Shown here: piece by piece, positions 31,878 to 40,895 of the stretch
Layout: each line of letters starts with the position of its first letter
Numbering within the stretch: position 1 is the stretch's first letter
Origin: Haliotis asinina
Lineage: Eukaryota; Mollusca; Gastropoda; Lepetellida; Haliotidae
Length of the DNA: 64,000 nucleotides
Reading direction: 5' to 3'
Assembly: GCF_037392515.1 (NCBI RefSeq)
Contig: NC_090288.1
Coordinates: 59,691,673 to 59,755,672 of the forward strand
Program-made: the position numbers and the translations under genes
The notes under the pieces: generated by a model
The model's database searches: none
Seen by the model: the letters and a program-made list of their open reading frames with translations, nothing else
What the model was told of the DNA's origin: nothing

Positions 31878-32531
31878 ATGTACATAACACTTCCAGGAAT
31901 AACGAGCGGTGAGGCCGTTCAGCTGACGCACGCGATCGATAACACGACAGGCCAACTCGAAGTCGCACTCTGCGATATCACCTACCTACCGCAATGGACT
32001 AACATTAATATCAGCAACAATAAGCTGTTCGTTAGTGGAACTCGCAGCCAGATAACTGACGGCTACTACAGCGTGTGCTCTCTAAACGATGAGGTCTTCA
32101 AACCCCTGGGAGCAGAACTCAAGATGAACGACTCAAACGGTACAGTGGTGTTAATCAACAACGGAAGAACCTCATTGAGGCTAGGCCGACCATTAGCGAG
32201 GATACTCGGTATGTCTCCTGACGAGATAAAACCAACAACAACCGTCACAGGCACGAAGTTACCCGACCTAGTACCGTACCGAGAGCTGTACATTCATCTC
32301 GATCAGGTGAGCACAACGTACAACATTCAAGGAGGTCACCCTTCCACTATACTGAGAGCAGTGCCGGTGAAAACTGAGAAATTCAACGACGGTAGAACCG
32401 AGTCGTTTTCACCACGGCAGTATAAGAGATTAACTCAGGGCAACATACCTGAGCTGACAATATCGGTGTTAGATATAAATCATAATCCTGTAAATATAGG
32501 ATACCTCAGCTTAACGCTTCATGTAAAATGA
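31878..32531 (+). CDS. Penton/minor-capsid-like protein
   Basis: A 217-aa, beta-rich, Cys-poor protein. The pattern near the middle and end ('LYIHLDQVSTTYN', 'ILRAVPV', then 'ELTISVLDINHNPVNIGYLS' and a terminal 'LTLHVK') is what I expect of the single-jelly-roll penton proteins of Polintons and adintoviruses, whose last strand forms the end of the barrel. It should occupy the capsid vertices with the double-jelly-roll protein filling the faces. Its stop overlaps the next ATG (ATGA), consistent with co-transcription with the two fibre-like genes, which would naturally attach at vertices. Family assignment is by pattern, not by search. Confidence 0.7.
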   Translation: MYITLPGITSGEAVQLTHAIDNTTGQLEVALCDITYLPQWTNINISNNKLFVSGTRSQITDGYYSVCSLNDEVFKPLGAELKMNDSNGTVVLINNGRTSLRLGRPLARILGMSPDEIKPTTTVTGTKLPDLVPYRELYIHLDQVSTTYNIQGGHPSTILRAVPVKTEKFNDGRTESFSPRQYKRLTQGNIPELTISVLDINHNPVNIGYLSLTLHVK

Positions 32532-33439
32532 CCAGCGCACAAGGGCCCGGAGTGAAAAAATGCGTCAATATCGGGATCTCCGACCTTGGAGACACGCGCG
32601 GTTTCGACGCTCCAGGAGTAGATGGTAAATCGTACGCCTTGCAACTGAAAAACAACATTTACAAACGCGTTGAAATCCCCTCCGGTGGAACCCTAAGTGA
32701 TATAGTAGATACCACAAGAGCAACAGTCAACACTAAGTACACCCTTGTCAACACCGGTGATAATAATTGGGTAATATACCCATCGTTCGGTGGTAAACTG
32801 TTCGACTTAGACGATGTTGAGAGCACTACCGTCGTCAAAAACAAACCATATATGCTCGTCTTCACCGAAGATGACAAGTGGGTGTTGTTACCCGATAACA
32901 AATGGTTTCTCAATATTAAACTCGTCTCCCCTTACGTGTTCACGGATAACAAAGACAACCACCTAAACAAAGTCGTGAACAATGGAACCCTGCTCGTGGC
33001 TTACGTCCCAACTCAGAGACGTAGTATAGTCGTCAGCCCAGTCAACACTATAGCAGCCCACATGCTATCGAGTAAACCGGCCATGCAAAACGTGAAATTG
33101 CAGTTGGTGTCTGAATTCGAAGGCGTGGTCAAGATACTAGAGGATCTACCGGCAAACTCAACATTGTTCATCAAAGTCTACCTAGGGGAACCATCGGGGA
33201 ATGATGTCGAGATCGTGAAGGGGATCAAACTCGGGTGGGTGAAACGACACCAGTTTCAAGTTTGCAACGTTTACTTGCGGGTGGGTGTCGACTCCAAGAC
33301 CAGTCTGCAGGGGGTCAACGTGATCGTGGAAAACAAGATATCACTAATCAATATCTTCCTGCCTGACAACATACACTTCATGGGTATGAAGTTAACCCCT
33401 GAATTATTATCAGAAAACCAGTTGGAAATTATATCGTAA
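32528..33439 (+). CDS. Fibre/spike-like protein A
   Basis: A 303-aa beta-rich protein. Residues ~17-48 hold a 'DLGDTRGFDAPG...YALQLKNNIYKRV' repeat and residues ~91-120 a second, diverged copy ('DLDDVESTTVVKNKPYMLVF', then DDKWV). Such 'L-D-L-x-D ... Y-x-L-x-x' repeats resemble the shaft or adaptor repeats of phage and virus fibres. The rest (~125-303) is a head-like beta domain, alignable end to end with the next gene product (WFLNIKLVSPY vs WLINLTITSPY; the C-terminal 'EN/TQL' ends). It overlaps the penton-like gene by 4 bases. Vertex fibre or receptor-binding role is inference. Confidence 0.7.
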   Translation: MTSAQGPGVKKCVNIGISDLGDTRGFDAPGVDGKSYALQLKNNIYKRVEIPSGGTLSDIVDTTRATVNTKYTLVNTGDNNWVIYPSFGGKLFDLDDVESTTVVKNKPYMLVFTEDDKWVLLPDNKWFLNIKLVSPYVFTDNKDNHLNKVVNNGTLLVAYVPTQRRSIVVSPVNTIAAHMLSSKPAMQNVKLQLVSEFEGVVKILEDLPANSTLFIKVYLGEPSGNDVEIVKGIKLGWVKRHQFQVCNVYLRVGVDSKTSLQGVNVIVENKISLINIFLPDNIHFMGMKLTPELLSENQLEIIS

Positions 33440-33449
33440 TAATATAATC

Positions 33450-34160
33450 ATGACCAGTCATCATCCCAACACTACGCTTAACGACCTGGGAGATACGGAG
33501 GGATTCGATCAGCCTGGTGAGGAAGATGAATTATACATCCTGCACTTCAAAGACAACGTGTACAGACGGGTGTCGTTATCAGATTTAAAAGAGCCTGAAT
33601 GGCTGATCAACTTAACAATCACCTCACCTTATATCACATTAAAAGAAGAAAAGTGGGGGTACATCTCTAAGATTAGGAATAACGGTATCTGGCCCGGGGA
33701 TTTCATTACGGAAAATAAAGCAACAGTCTCGATAGATTCTGGAGAAAAAAGTGGGTTAAGTTCTGACACAGAAAGTAAATTAACATTTAGCAGTAAGTTT
33801 TTTTTACCCAAGGAGCATCTTGATCAAATAAACTACCTCTACACAATCATCATAGAAGTCGTCTTTACGTATTTTAACCAGGAAAACTCCTCGAAAGGAC
33901 GCCAAATTTTACCCGGGTTGACAATACACTGGTATAACGAACACGTAGGTCAATATTGCCGTATTGTTATACAACGGAATGACCCGGGGGGTCCTATAAA
34001 CCGCTTCATAAGCCTCCCTGGGGTTTTTATTACAACAGAAAAGTCTATTGGCTTCACACCTATTATCATTAATTATGATCTATCCCTTGTAGGCTTCAAA
34101 TTCATTCGTGAAATATTAACTGAAACCCAATTAAAATATTTTTCAAAATATATATTATAG
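33450..34160 (+). CDS. Fibre/spike-like protein B (paralogue of A)
   Basis: A 236-aa protein sharing the N-terminal repeat with protein A (DLGDTEGFDQPG...YILHFKDNVYRRV at ~12-41) and the whole C-terminal domain at low identity. It lacks the second shaft-like repeat and the linker, which explains the length difference. Codon and base use is more AT-rich than in A, suggesting faster drift or a different origin. TAATATAATC lies just before the ATG. The pair probably arose by tandem duplication. Confidence 0.7.
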   Translation: MTSHHPNTTLNDLGDTEGFDQPGEEDELYILHFKDNVYRRVSLSDLKEPEWLINLTITSPYITLKEEKWGYISKIRNNGIWPGDFITENKATVSIDSGEKSGLSSDTESKLTFSSKFFLPKEHLDQINYLYTIIIEVVFTYFNQENSSKGRQILPGLTIHWYNEHVGQYCRIVIQRNDPGGPINRFISLPGVFITTEKSIGFTPIIINYDLSLVGFKFIREILTETQLKYFSKYIL

Positions 34161-34778
34161 ATGGGTCTGTACCCAGTCGTAGAGGAAGTAGCGAAGACGC
34201 TGGAAACCGTAGATGGGTTCCGCTTGAGGCAGTTATGTTATGTGAAACGTCAACTAGAACAAGACCGTGACACGCGGAAAGCACTATGTAAAAAATATAA
34301 TAGAGCTTTCAATATCGTGGACGGGGCTGACACTACCCTTATGGCAACCAGTATGGGACTAGGGGCGGCAGGCGTTGGGTTGTTAACCACCATCGTGGCT
34401 GCACCTATAGTGCTAGGTATTGAAATAACGGCTGGGGTGACAGGGTTGGTAGGGTTGGCGCTTAAGTTAGTATCACGCAGACTTAATCGTAAGGCATTGA
34501 AACACGACGAGATCAGGGTTCTGGCCGAAGCAAAGCTGAACACAGTGAGTGAGCGAATTTCCACGGCACTCTCTGACAGTAAGATCTCAGAAGAGGAGTT
34601 TAGTTCAATCCTCTCTGAACTCAAAAAATATAACGGAATGAAACAAGATATTCGATCCAAGTCTCGTAAGTCTGCTATCAGCGAGGACGAGAAAAAAAAG
34701 TACATAGCACAGGGAATACAAAAAGCCCAGCAAGCCTTTATTATGAACACCAAAGAGATCGTAGGCGGTTCACGTTAA
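34161..34778 (+). CDS. Membrane protein with Gly/Ala-rich hydrophobic hairpin
   Basis: A 205-aa protein starting directly after the stop of the previous gene. Residues ~1-50 are basic and helical. Residues ~60-100 are a long hydrophobic Gly/Ala/Val/Leu region (MGLGAAGVGLLTTIVAAPIV and following) that could form a two-helix hairpin. It is followed by a charged helical tail with many Lys/Glu/Ser (KSRKSAISEDEKKKYIAQGI). It looks like a type often found in virus-like transposons of cnidarians and molluscs. Function unknown; a membrane-active or virion membrane role is inference. The final codons end 22 bases before the right terminal repeat. Confidence 0.75.
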   Translation: MGLYPVVEEVAKTLETVDGFRLRQLCYVKRQLEQDRDTRKALCKKYNRAFNIVDGADTTLMATSMGLGAAGVGLLTTIVAAPIVLGIEITAGVTGLVGLALKLVSRRLNRKALKHDEIRVLAEAKLNTVSERISTALSDSKISEEEFSSILSELKKYNGMKQDIRSKSRKSAISEDEKKKYIAQGIQKAQQAFIMNTKEIVGGSR

Positions 34779-34800
34779 ACTGTTTCATCGATATAAACAT

Positions 34801-35130
34801 AACACGAGGGCGATAGCCGTAAGCGAGCCACCGATCCTATATGGTCAGTCAAAACTTACAACATAGATAAAGTGGATATAAAAGCCGACGAACCTAACTT
34901 ATACTACTTGAGGGATGGGCCGGGTAGGGGATTTGTAAGAGAAGAATTATTGATCGTACCGTACGGCACAGTATTACCTCCTACCAAGGCACAGTAATTA
35001 CCGCCAACTTTTTTGTAGTAGGGGTAATAGTAGCAAGAGCTAATGGCCCAACCAAAGCCTTATTTAGTAAATAAGGCTTTGTAGAGACATTTCTTGAAAG
35101 TGAGCCAGAACCCCCATTCCCTATACTACT
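34801..35130 (-). repeat. Right terminal inverted repeat (330 bp)
   Basis: Reverse complement of 21548-21877; I found no mismatch by eye. It ends ...CCCCATTCCCTATACTACT at the junction with host TTATCA. Confidence 0.95.
34803..34997 (+). pseudogene. Duplicate 3' end of the integrase gene in the right repeat
   Basis: The last 65 codons including the stop of the integrase reading frame are repeated here on the plus strand because they lie within the terminal repeat. There is no start codon or catalytic core, so it is not expected to make protein. It marks a possible gene-conversion tract between the two ends. Confidence 0.9.
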
Positions 35131-35135
35131 TTATC
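35131..35135. repeat. Target-site duplication, right copy (TTATC)
   Basis: TTATC (extending to TTATCA) directly follows the last base of the right repeat and matches 21543-21547. Confidence 0.85.
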
Positions 35136-35179
35136 ATTAAAACCCCCGCACGGTATCAAAAATGAGCAGACCACTATAA

Positions 35180-35223
35180 CTTGATAATGCCCGCAAAATG
35201 CTTGACGACGGGGCATTATCAAG
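35180..35223. repeat. Inverted repeat next to the insertion point
   Basis: Perfect 13-bp arms CTTGATAATGCCC (35180-35192) and GGGCATTATCAAG (35211-35223) with an 18-base loop. It lies in host DNA 50 bases from the element's right end. It may be the edge of an older MITE-like element or a structured target. Confidence 0.75.
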
Positions 35224-37540
35224 CCAGTTGTTAGATTAGGTGACGTCACAAGTAGCCCAGCTCTTGATGTCCAGTCCCTTACCGCTTGTTGGTTCATTAT
35301 TGACTATTTACATTCGTCACATTCACCTGTGTTATTATTTACTTTCTTGCCGGTGCTAACCATAACAACTGTACAACATATAGCAATGACAACATCGACT
35401 GGACCACTGACGTTGCTGAGCACTGAAAACATGGCGGCTGGTAGTATGGGCAACGCTCAAGGTCGAATGTCGTCACTCTCAATAGTGACCTCACCTGGTT
35501 TGTTTCACGACGTTTCAGTGTTTGTAAAAAGTGTGTCAGTGGCCTCCGTCGTTTGATATTAGCAATAAATGCAACATCGATGCCGTTGTTTTTATTTTTA
35601 TTTTATCAGAAAGTCTATCCCATTTCGGCCAGTTAATGAAAGACCTCGGGCTTATTCTAATTATAATGCCCTGAAAAATATCGTAACCCTTATATTATTT
35701 CATAGTTGTACCCGTGAAGATCAGGTTTAGAACTGATCTTCAGTAACCCATCCTTGGTTTTGTATATGTTATAAAATCACACAAGGGTCAAAGCCGTATC
35801 TTTCTGAAGGAACAAACATAAGTGTCACATACAAAGTCAGTCATGCTGTAGATGCAGCATACCAGGTGTTTGACATTCTCTGGTTTCAAATATGACGTCA
35901 AACAATGTCCCTAGATTGTCACTTATGCATCTACAAGCAATAAATCATGTCTCGTTTCAGAACTGATCGTTTCAATCAGATAGCAAAACAATGTCTTATA
36001 ATTTTGTAAAGAGTGTTAATGATAGTTTTAAATACGTCACCTGTTAACGGTTGCTGCTATTTGGATAGGTGTTAAATATTTCATTGATGTATCTGTATAC
36101 CCACACCGCTACAGGGAAAAGATCAACGGGAAATCACGTATGTGAAGACTCTAATGCTTTTTCATAAATCTGCCTGCATTCAAAATTTCATTCCAAACCG
36201 AGCATAAATCTCATTCACCAATACAGACAGTCAATTATTCTTTGTTTCATAAGAAAGACATAGAGGTATTTACAAATAAATTTTAGCTTAAAACTTAAAT
36301 AAAATTGTATTTCTATGTCTCATTTCGAGATTTGTACATTAAGTCGTTAACTAAGATGTGGCAGGTACTGGCCGCTGATAAAGTGGACTGAGGCGTAGTT
36401 GATTAACAACTCAGCTCGGCCATGGCGTGACATGAAGTTAGCAACATAAAATATTGCACAAATGTTACCATTTATAATATGGTCTTTACAGCTTTTAGAA
36501 AAGTATTGCACTTTGAATGTTATGAGAACTTGAAGGAGCAGACATCACTCACGCTTACTTATGTGCTGGAGTCGGTGTTTAATTAGTAATCTCATGCAAC
36601 GCGATGCCTTATAATGAATGTATAATAGGTTATTATCTAATAAATTATATTTATAATACAAAATCGTGAACCTTTAATAGAATACGTTTCCTGGCAAAGA
36701 AAGTATACAGAAAATGTACAAACCTGTAAAACATAGATGAACATCAAATGAAGATGATGTATCGCCAAGGGATGGAACTACTCACATAGGCCGTGAAGTG
36801 GCAAATCTGAAGATACCTACATCACGGACAGGTATTGCACGAGATGTCACGGAACTGGTAAAGCACGAGATACTACAACTGGTATTACAACCAGAGTAAG
36901 AGTGAGAGAAGAAAATAAATGAGCATAGAGGAATGAAATAAGAGATATGTAAGGTATTGGGAAATGCATCCGGCGACAAAGACGTCACAGACGGCCCTTG
37001 ATGGAAGAAGTCGTACAATCATTCACAATTCACCTGGCTACCTGGTTGCACCTGTTATGGGTTCTTTTCGCTTATTAAGTATATTTTTGTAGCCTACAAT
37101 GTGATTGATATGATATCACGTCCGTACCAGACGTACGTATTTTTTTCTAGCAGCCGAGTCTCGTTTTGAGGTTTCCACGATTTCCAGAGCTGCGTATGTC
37201 AGAGCACGCTGAGAAACGAGCACGCTGCTAGATGTGTTTTCGAGGACTGGAAAGAACGTAGTGTTTCAATATTCAAGTGGTTAGATGTGTCAACTAATAC
37301 TGGTTAATATTAATATATCCAGTTGACTGAGTTGGTCTCATAATTCTGGACTGGTTACTGCACTATACTGCTCGATAGGACGGAACTCAGTCAGCAGGAA
37401 ACACAACTGCTGTGTAAACAGTATTTTGACGTGAATTTGGCTGCTCTTTGATGGGTTCGAGTACTGAGAAGTCCTAAGGTCTGATCCTCTTCTTGCTGGT
37501 AGATTGATTCACATTATGCAACAAATATTATTATTACAAT
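35224..37540. other. Unannotated host DNA right of the transposon
   Basis: No gene could be supported. A TGACGTCA palindrome (CRE-type) is at about 35241-35248. A 5' fragment of SINE family A ('acccgtgaagatcaggtttag') is at 35708-35757. The 75-codon frame at 35329-35556 is followed by AATAAA but is not recognisable. Confidence 0.4.
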
Positions 37541-37925
37541 ATAATTGTTGCTTTTTTGTTGTTGTTTTGTTGTTTGTTTTTGTTTGTTTTGTTTTGTTTT
37601 GTTTTTTTTGGGGGGGTCTTTTTTTTCTTGTTAGTGTGTTTGGTTTGTTTGGTTTTTTGGGGTTTTTTTTATGTTTTTGGGGGGTGTTTGTTTGTTTTTT
37701 GTTTTTGTGTTTGTTTTGTTTTGTTTTTGCTTTTGCTTTTGTTTGTCTGTTCGGGTTTTGCTGTTTTTTTTGTTTTGTTTTTTGTTTTGTTTTGTTTTGG
37801 GGGGTGTTGGGGGGTGTTTGTTTTTGTTTGTTTGTTTTTTGTTAGGTTTTTGGTTTTTATTTTTGGTTGGTTTGTTTGGTTTGGTTGGGGTTTTTGTTTT
37901 GTTTTGTTTTTTTCATTTATTATTG
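37541..37925. repeat. T/G-only low-complexity tract
   Basis: Nearly 390 bases composed almost entirely of T and G on the plus strand (tttgttttg words, several G6-G7 runs). The bias keeps several frames open on both strands, none of which is a gene. The G runs could form quadruplexes on the plus strand. Confidence 0.9.
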
Positions 37926-38507
37926 TTTTTGTAAGAGGGACACGTATTTGTCTGCAACTCCACAATATCCTTTATTGCCTCTCCCTAACGTGAAATGTCA
38001 CTGTGACTTTTATGGCTGTGGAGTGAGTCCAGTCTGAAAAAAATGGAGAGACCTAGTATTATACACGGACTGCCTCCACATACACCAGGTACCGTCAGTA
38101 TTTGCTCAAAAGACATGCTCGGATAATCACGCTTTGTCAAAGGCAACAGATAAAACTGAAACCGGTTTGAATTGGCCGTAATGTAGTGTGCTTTCGAGGT
38201 GGGACTTTTTATGCCGTGGTTACGCGAATGATTTCTCAAAGTAGAAACGTCGTTCTACCTCGTCATTGAGTCAGTTTCCGATACTGTCACCAGTCTGGTT
38301 TTGTCTCCCATATTTAGCAGACCGTGATGTAGCGGGAACACTGTTAAAATCGGCGATAAATACAATTCACTCACTCATTTTAAATAGTGGGCCACTGGAC
38401 CCAACCGTCGAAGTCCTCTCAGTTGGATGAGGAAAGTTCAATTTTTAGGTGTGCAAGAAAATTTGGATGCTGGTTCGAAACCTAGATCTTTCCAGGTTAG
38501 TCGGGCG
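37926..38507. other. Unannotated host DNA
   Basis: A strongly decayed family A SINE may lie around 38260-38380 ('...aaatacaattcactcactcatt' end). Nothing else is supported. Confidence 0.3.
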
Positions 38508-38630
38508 GTAGTGTAGCCTAGTAGTTAAAACGTTCGTCCGTTAAAGACCGAAGTTTGATTCCTCCCATGGGTACAATGTGTGCAGAACATTTCTGGTGAT
38601 ACTGCTGGAATATTGCTAGTCCCAATCCTG
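38508..38630 (+). mobile_element. SINE family B copy
   Basis: A tRNA-like head ('gtagtgtagcctagtagttaa' A-box side, 'gtttgattcctcccatggg' B-box side) is followed by 'acatttctggtgatactgct' and 'ggaatattgctag'. This is the plus-strand orientation of the family seen reversed at 2228. Confidence 0.65.
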
Positions 38631-40212
38631 TGTTTGTCAGCATAACATCCATGGTCGTGGGTTTAACCAAAGTATGAAAAGCCACGCAACTTATCGTTTC
38701 GTTATATTTCCCACCAAAAACTGGAATAGTGTTAAGAATGTTGGTTAACCCTCTCGCCTTCACATCAGGTATATGTACCTAGTCTCGTAGCTTTAATTAA
38801 TAAGTTAAATATGTGTATCTGAAAAGATATCGTACACAATATCCCATGCATGCCATCCCCGAAACCGTCCTCAACGGCAGGATATAGTGTATTTCTGTCA
38901 AAGAGGCCACAGACCTGTAGGACAGGATCTGCCAAATCAAACTTGGGAACTTCGCTCACGTTTCTGAACACCTGTGCAAACAATCGCCCGCACACAGCCT
39001 GTATCGTTTGGCATGGTCGGCCAAGCGGCAATGCAGGCTAAACGAGCGCCTCAGTGAGAACGTGTGTCACTGTACAGATCATGTCGGACTTACACCATCA
39101 CATACTCAGGACGCAGACGTAGGTTGTCGATTTCAATCATGACTGACAGATTGTTTATTACATCAACTCGCGTGGCATTTTCATCCGCCTAAACATTCAG
39201 TTCAGGTCTGACGTCACCTAGCGGACAGGTAAGGAATTAAAAGACTATTTCCGTTAACAATATTGCATGGGGATTAAGTTGGGTGAAGTTTCATTAAACT
39301 AAATTTAGACAGTATTGTTTAAGCAACATTGCTATACAGAGTGATCTTCATCAGCTGTTTAATCGAGGAGTATTGATCGTGGTAACACGGGAACTACCTG
39401 TGGTTATATGATACAGGTGTATATAACTGCATGCCAGCTATTTACGACACAGCTGGATGACTATCTGGGCGCTGTTTGGAATGTTAACCTTAATCAAACA
39501 TGGCTACCTTAAGCTTTCCGCGTTGTCAATAACATCAATAATCGATTATGAATCAGGTCAGCTGGGTATCACTGTGTGGGAAGCGTTGATTGATTTATTG
39601 ATGTTCAGTGAATAATTGGAACGGTCGGCGGTATTTCTGAAAACCGGTTTCATAACCAACATTTTGGGACACGGATAGTTTGTACCGTACTAATAAACAC
39701 ACACAGGGTCTTGTAACGCTAAACACTGCCATCAAGGCATGTACTGTCAAGGTGTCGCAACACTATTCAACCGGACCCCTTTTTTGTAGTGCTAAGGCTC
39801 TGTCACCGACAGTACTTGCCGTGATACAAGTTTTAATCGCTACACGCCCCTGTGGACTCAACATGTGTGCTAAGAGAGTAATTAATATTCTCCTAGCATT
39901 GGTCATACATTCAGGTCTGTTCGGTATGCAAACAAACCCGAGGTGAGAGATTGTGTGAGTGAGTGAGAGAATTGATATGAATAATAATTATGAATAGGAG
40001 AGTGAGTGGTCGTTGGTAAGTGACCATAACTGAAGGGTCAGGGATATCTTCCGGTCTGTTCGGCATACATACAAATGTAAACCCGGGATGAGAGAGTGCG
40101 TTAGTGAGTGAATGAGAGAATGAGGAGAATGGATATGAACGGTGTTAATGAAGAAGACAGTGAGTGTTCGTGTCGTGACTAAGTGACCACAACTTATAAT
40201 GGTTTTGTAATA
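38631..40212. other. Unannotated host DNA
   Basis: No gene could be supported. Degenerate 'gtgagtgagagaatgagg' phrases near 39955-40120 flank a ~130-bp imperfect duplication ('gtctgttcgg-at-ca-acaaa' at about 39916 and 40056). Confidence 0.4.
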
Positions 40213-40375
40213 ATGAGTCATTTTGGTTTTACACTACTTTTAGCAATATTCCAGCAATATCACGAGAACACCAGAAATGGGTTTTGCACACTGTACCCAT
40301 GTGAGGAATCGAGCTCGGGTCTTCGGCGTGACGGGTGAACGCTGTAAACACAAGGCTACCCCAGTGTGAGTGACG
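40213..40375 (-). mobile_element. SINE family B copy
   Basis: 'ttttacactacttttagcaa', 'tattccagcaatatcacgag', 'aacaccagaaatgggttttg' and 'tcgagctcgggtcttcggcg' occur in order, ending with 'acacaaggctacccca'. One of the better preserved reverse copies. Confidence 0.75.
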
Positions 40376-40775
40376 GATCATTAGTGATAGGTAGTGATGG
40401 CAGAAGAGAGTGAGTGACACATTGGGTATGTGAGTGGGTGAGTGAGTAAGAAAGTCAGCGAATGTGTGAAAGAGACTGTGGGTTAGTCCGGCCTACAGTC
40501 CTTGAAACACATTATTTTCTCTCCTGCAAAGCCGTTTCTGCAAAGCTGAAGCACTTAATGGAGCAAGTCTAGATTTCATCTCACCCGGTCTCCTTTTTCT
40601 ATTTATGTAGAATTGTCTGTTACTATCAAAATGATATCATATTCAGAGACTAGCATTTAGTCTAAGTAAATGGATGAATTGGTGAGAGAGACTGTGGGAT
40701 TGTGAGTAAGAGAAAGAAGTGAATAAGAGATAGTGGGTTAGACTTTATTGTGACGAAATGATTGAGTGGGTGGGT

Positions 40776-40895
40776 ATGGGTTTACGTCCTGTTAAGCAAT
40801 ATTCCAACGGGAACACCAGAAATTGATTTTCCTTAGAGTGAAACGAACCTAGGATTTCGACTTATCTCTCCTACAGTGAGGTTACCCAACCGCTC
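40776..40895 (-). mobile_element. SINE family B copy, diverged
   Basis: 'gggtttacgtcctgttaagc', 'aatattccaacgggaacacc' and 'agaaattgattttcc' then 'gaacctaggatttcgac' and 'gaggttacccaaccgc'. Same order as the other copies but with internal losses. Confidence 0.6.

Larger units (their letters stand above)
21548..35130. mobile_element. Complete Polinton/Maverick-like (adintovirus-like) element
   Basis: A 13,583-bp element bounded by 330-bp terminal inverted repeats, with AG...CT termini and a short target duplication. It encodes a retrovirus-type integrase and a protein-primed family-B DNA polymerase, the pair that defines Polinton/Maverick transposons and adintoviruses. It also encodes a capsid-like protein, a penton-like protein and several membrane and fibre-like proteins. 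All frames are intron-free and, except possibly the capsid gene 3' end, intact. Genes are tightly packed in four alternating strand blocks: minus 21681-29452, plus 29485-30648, minus 30673-31842, plus 31878-34778. Notably absent are an A32/FtsK-type packaging ATPase and an adenain-type protease. Identical repeats and open frames point to a very recent insertion. Confidence 0.95.

Noticed and set aside
34250..34753. 167-codon minus-strand frame
   Set aside because: Antisense shadow of the 205-aa membrane protein.
35329..35556. 75-codon plus-strand frame followed by AATAAA
   Set aside because: No recognisable family and no splice or promoter support; Ser/Thr/Val-rich composition is not decisive.
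37504..37993. Phe/Cys/Leu-rich frames resembling multi-pass membrane proteins
   Set aside because: Direct translation of a T/G low-complexity tract; the opposite strand is open as Lys/Asn/Thr.
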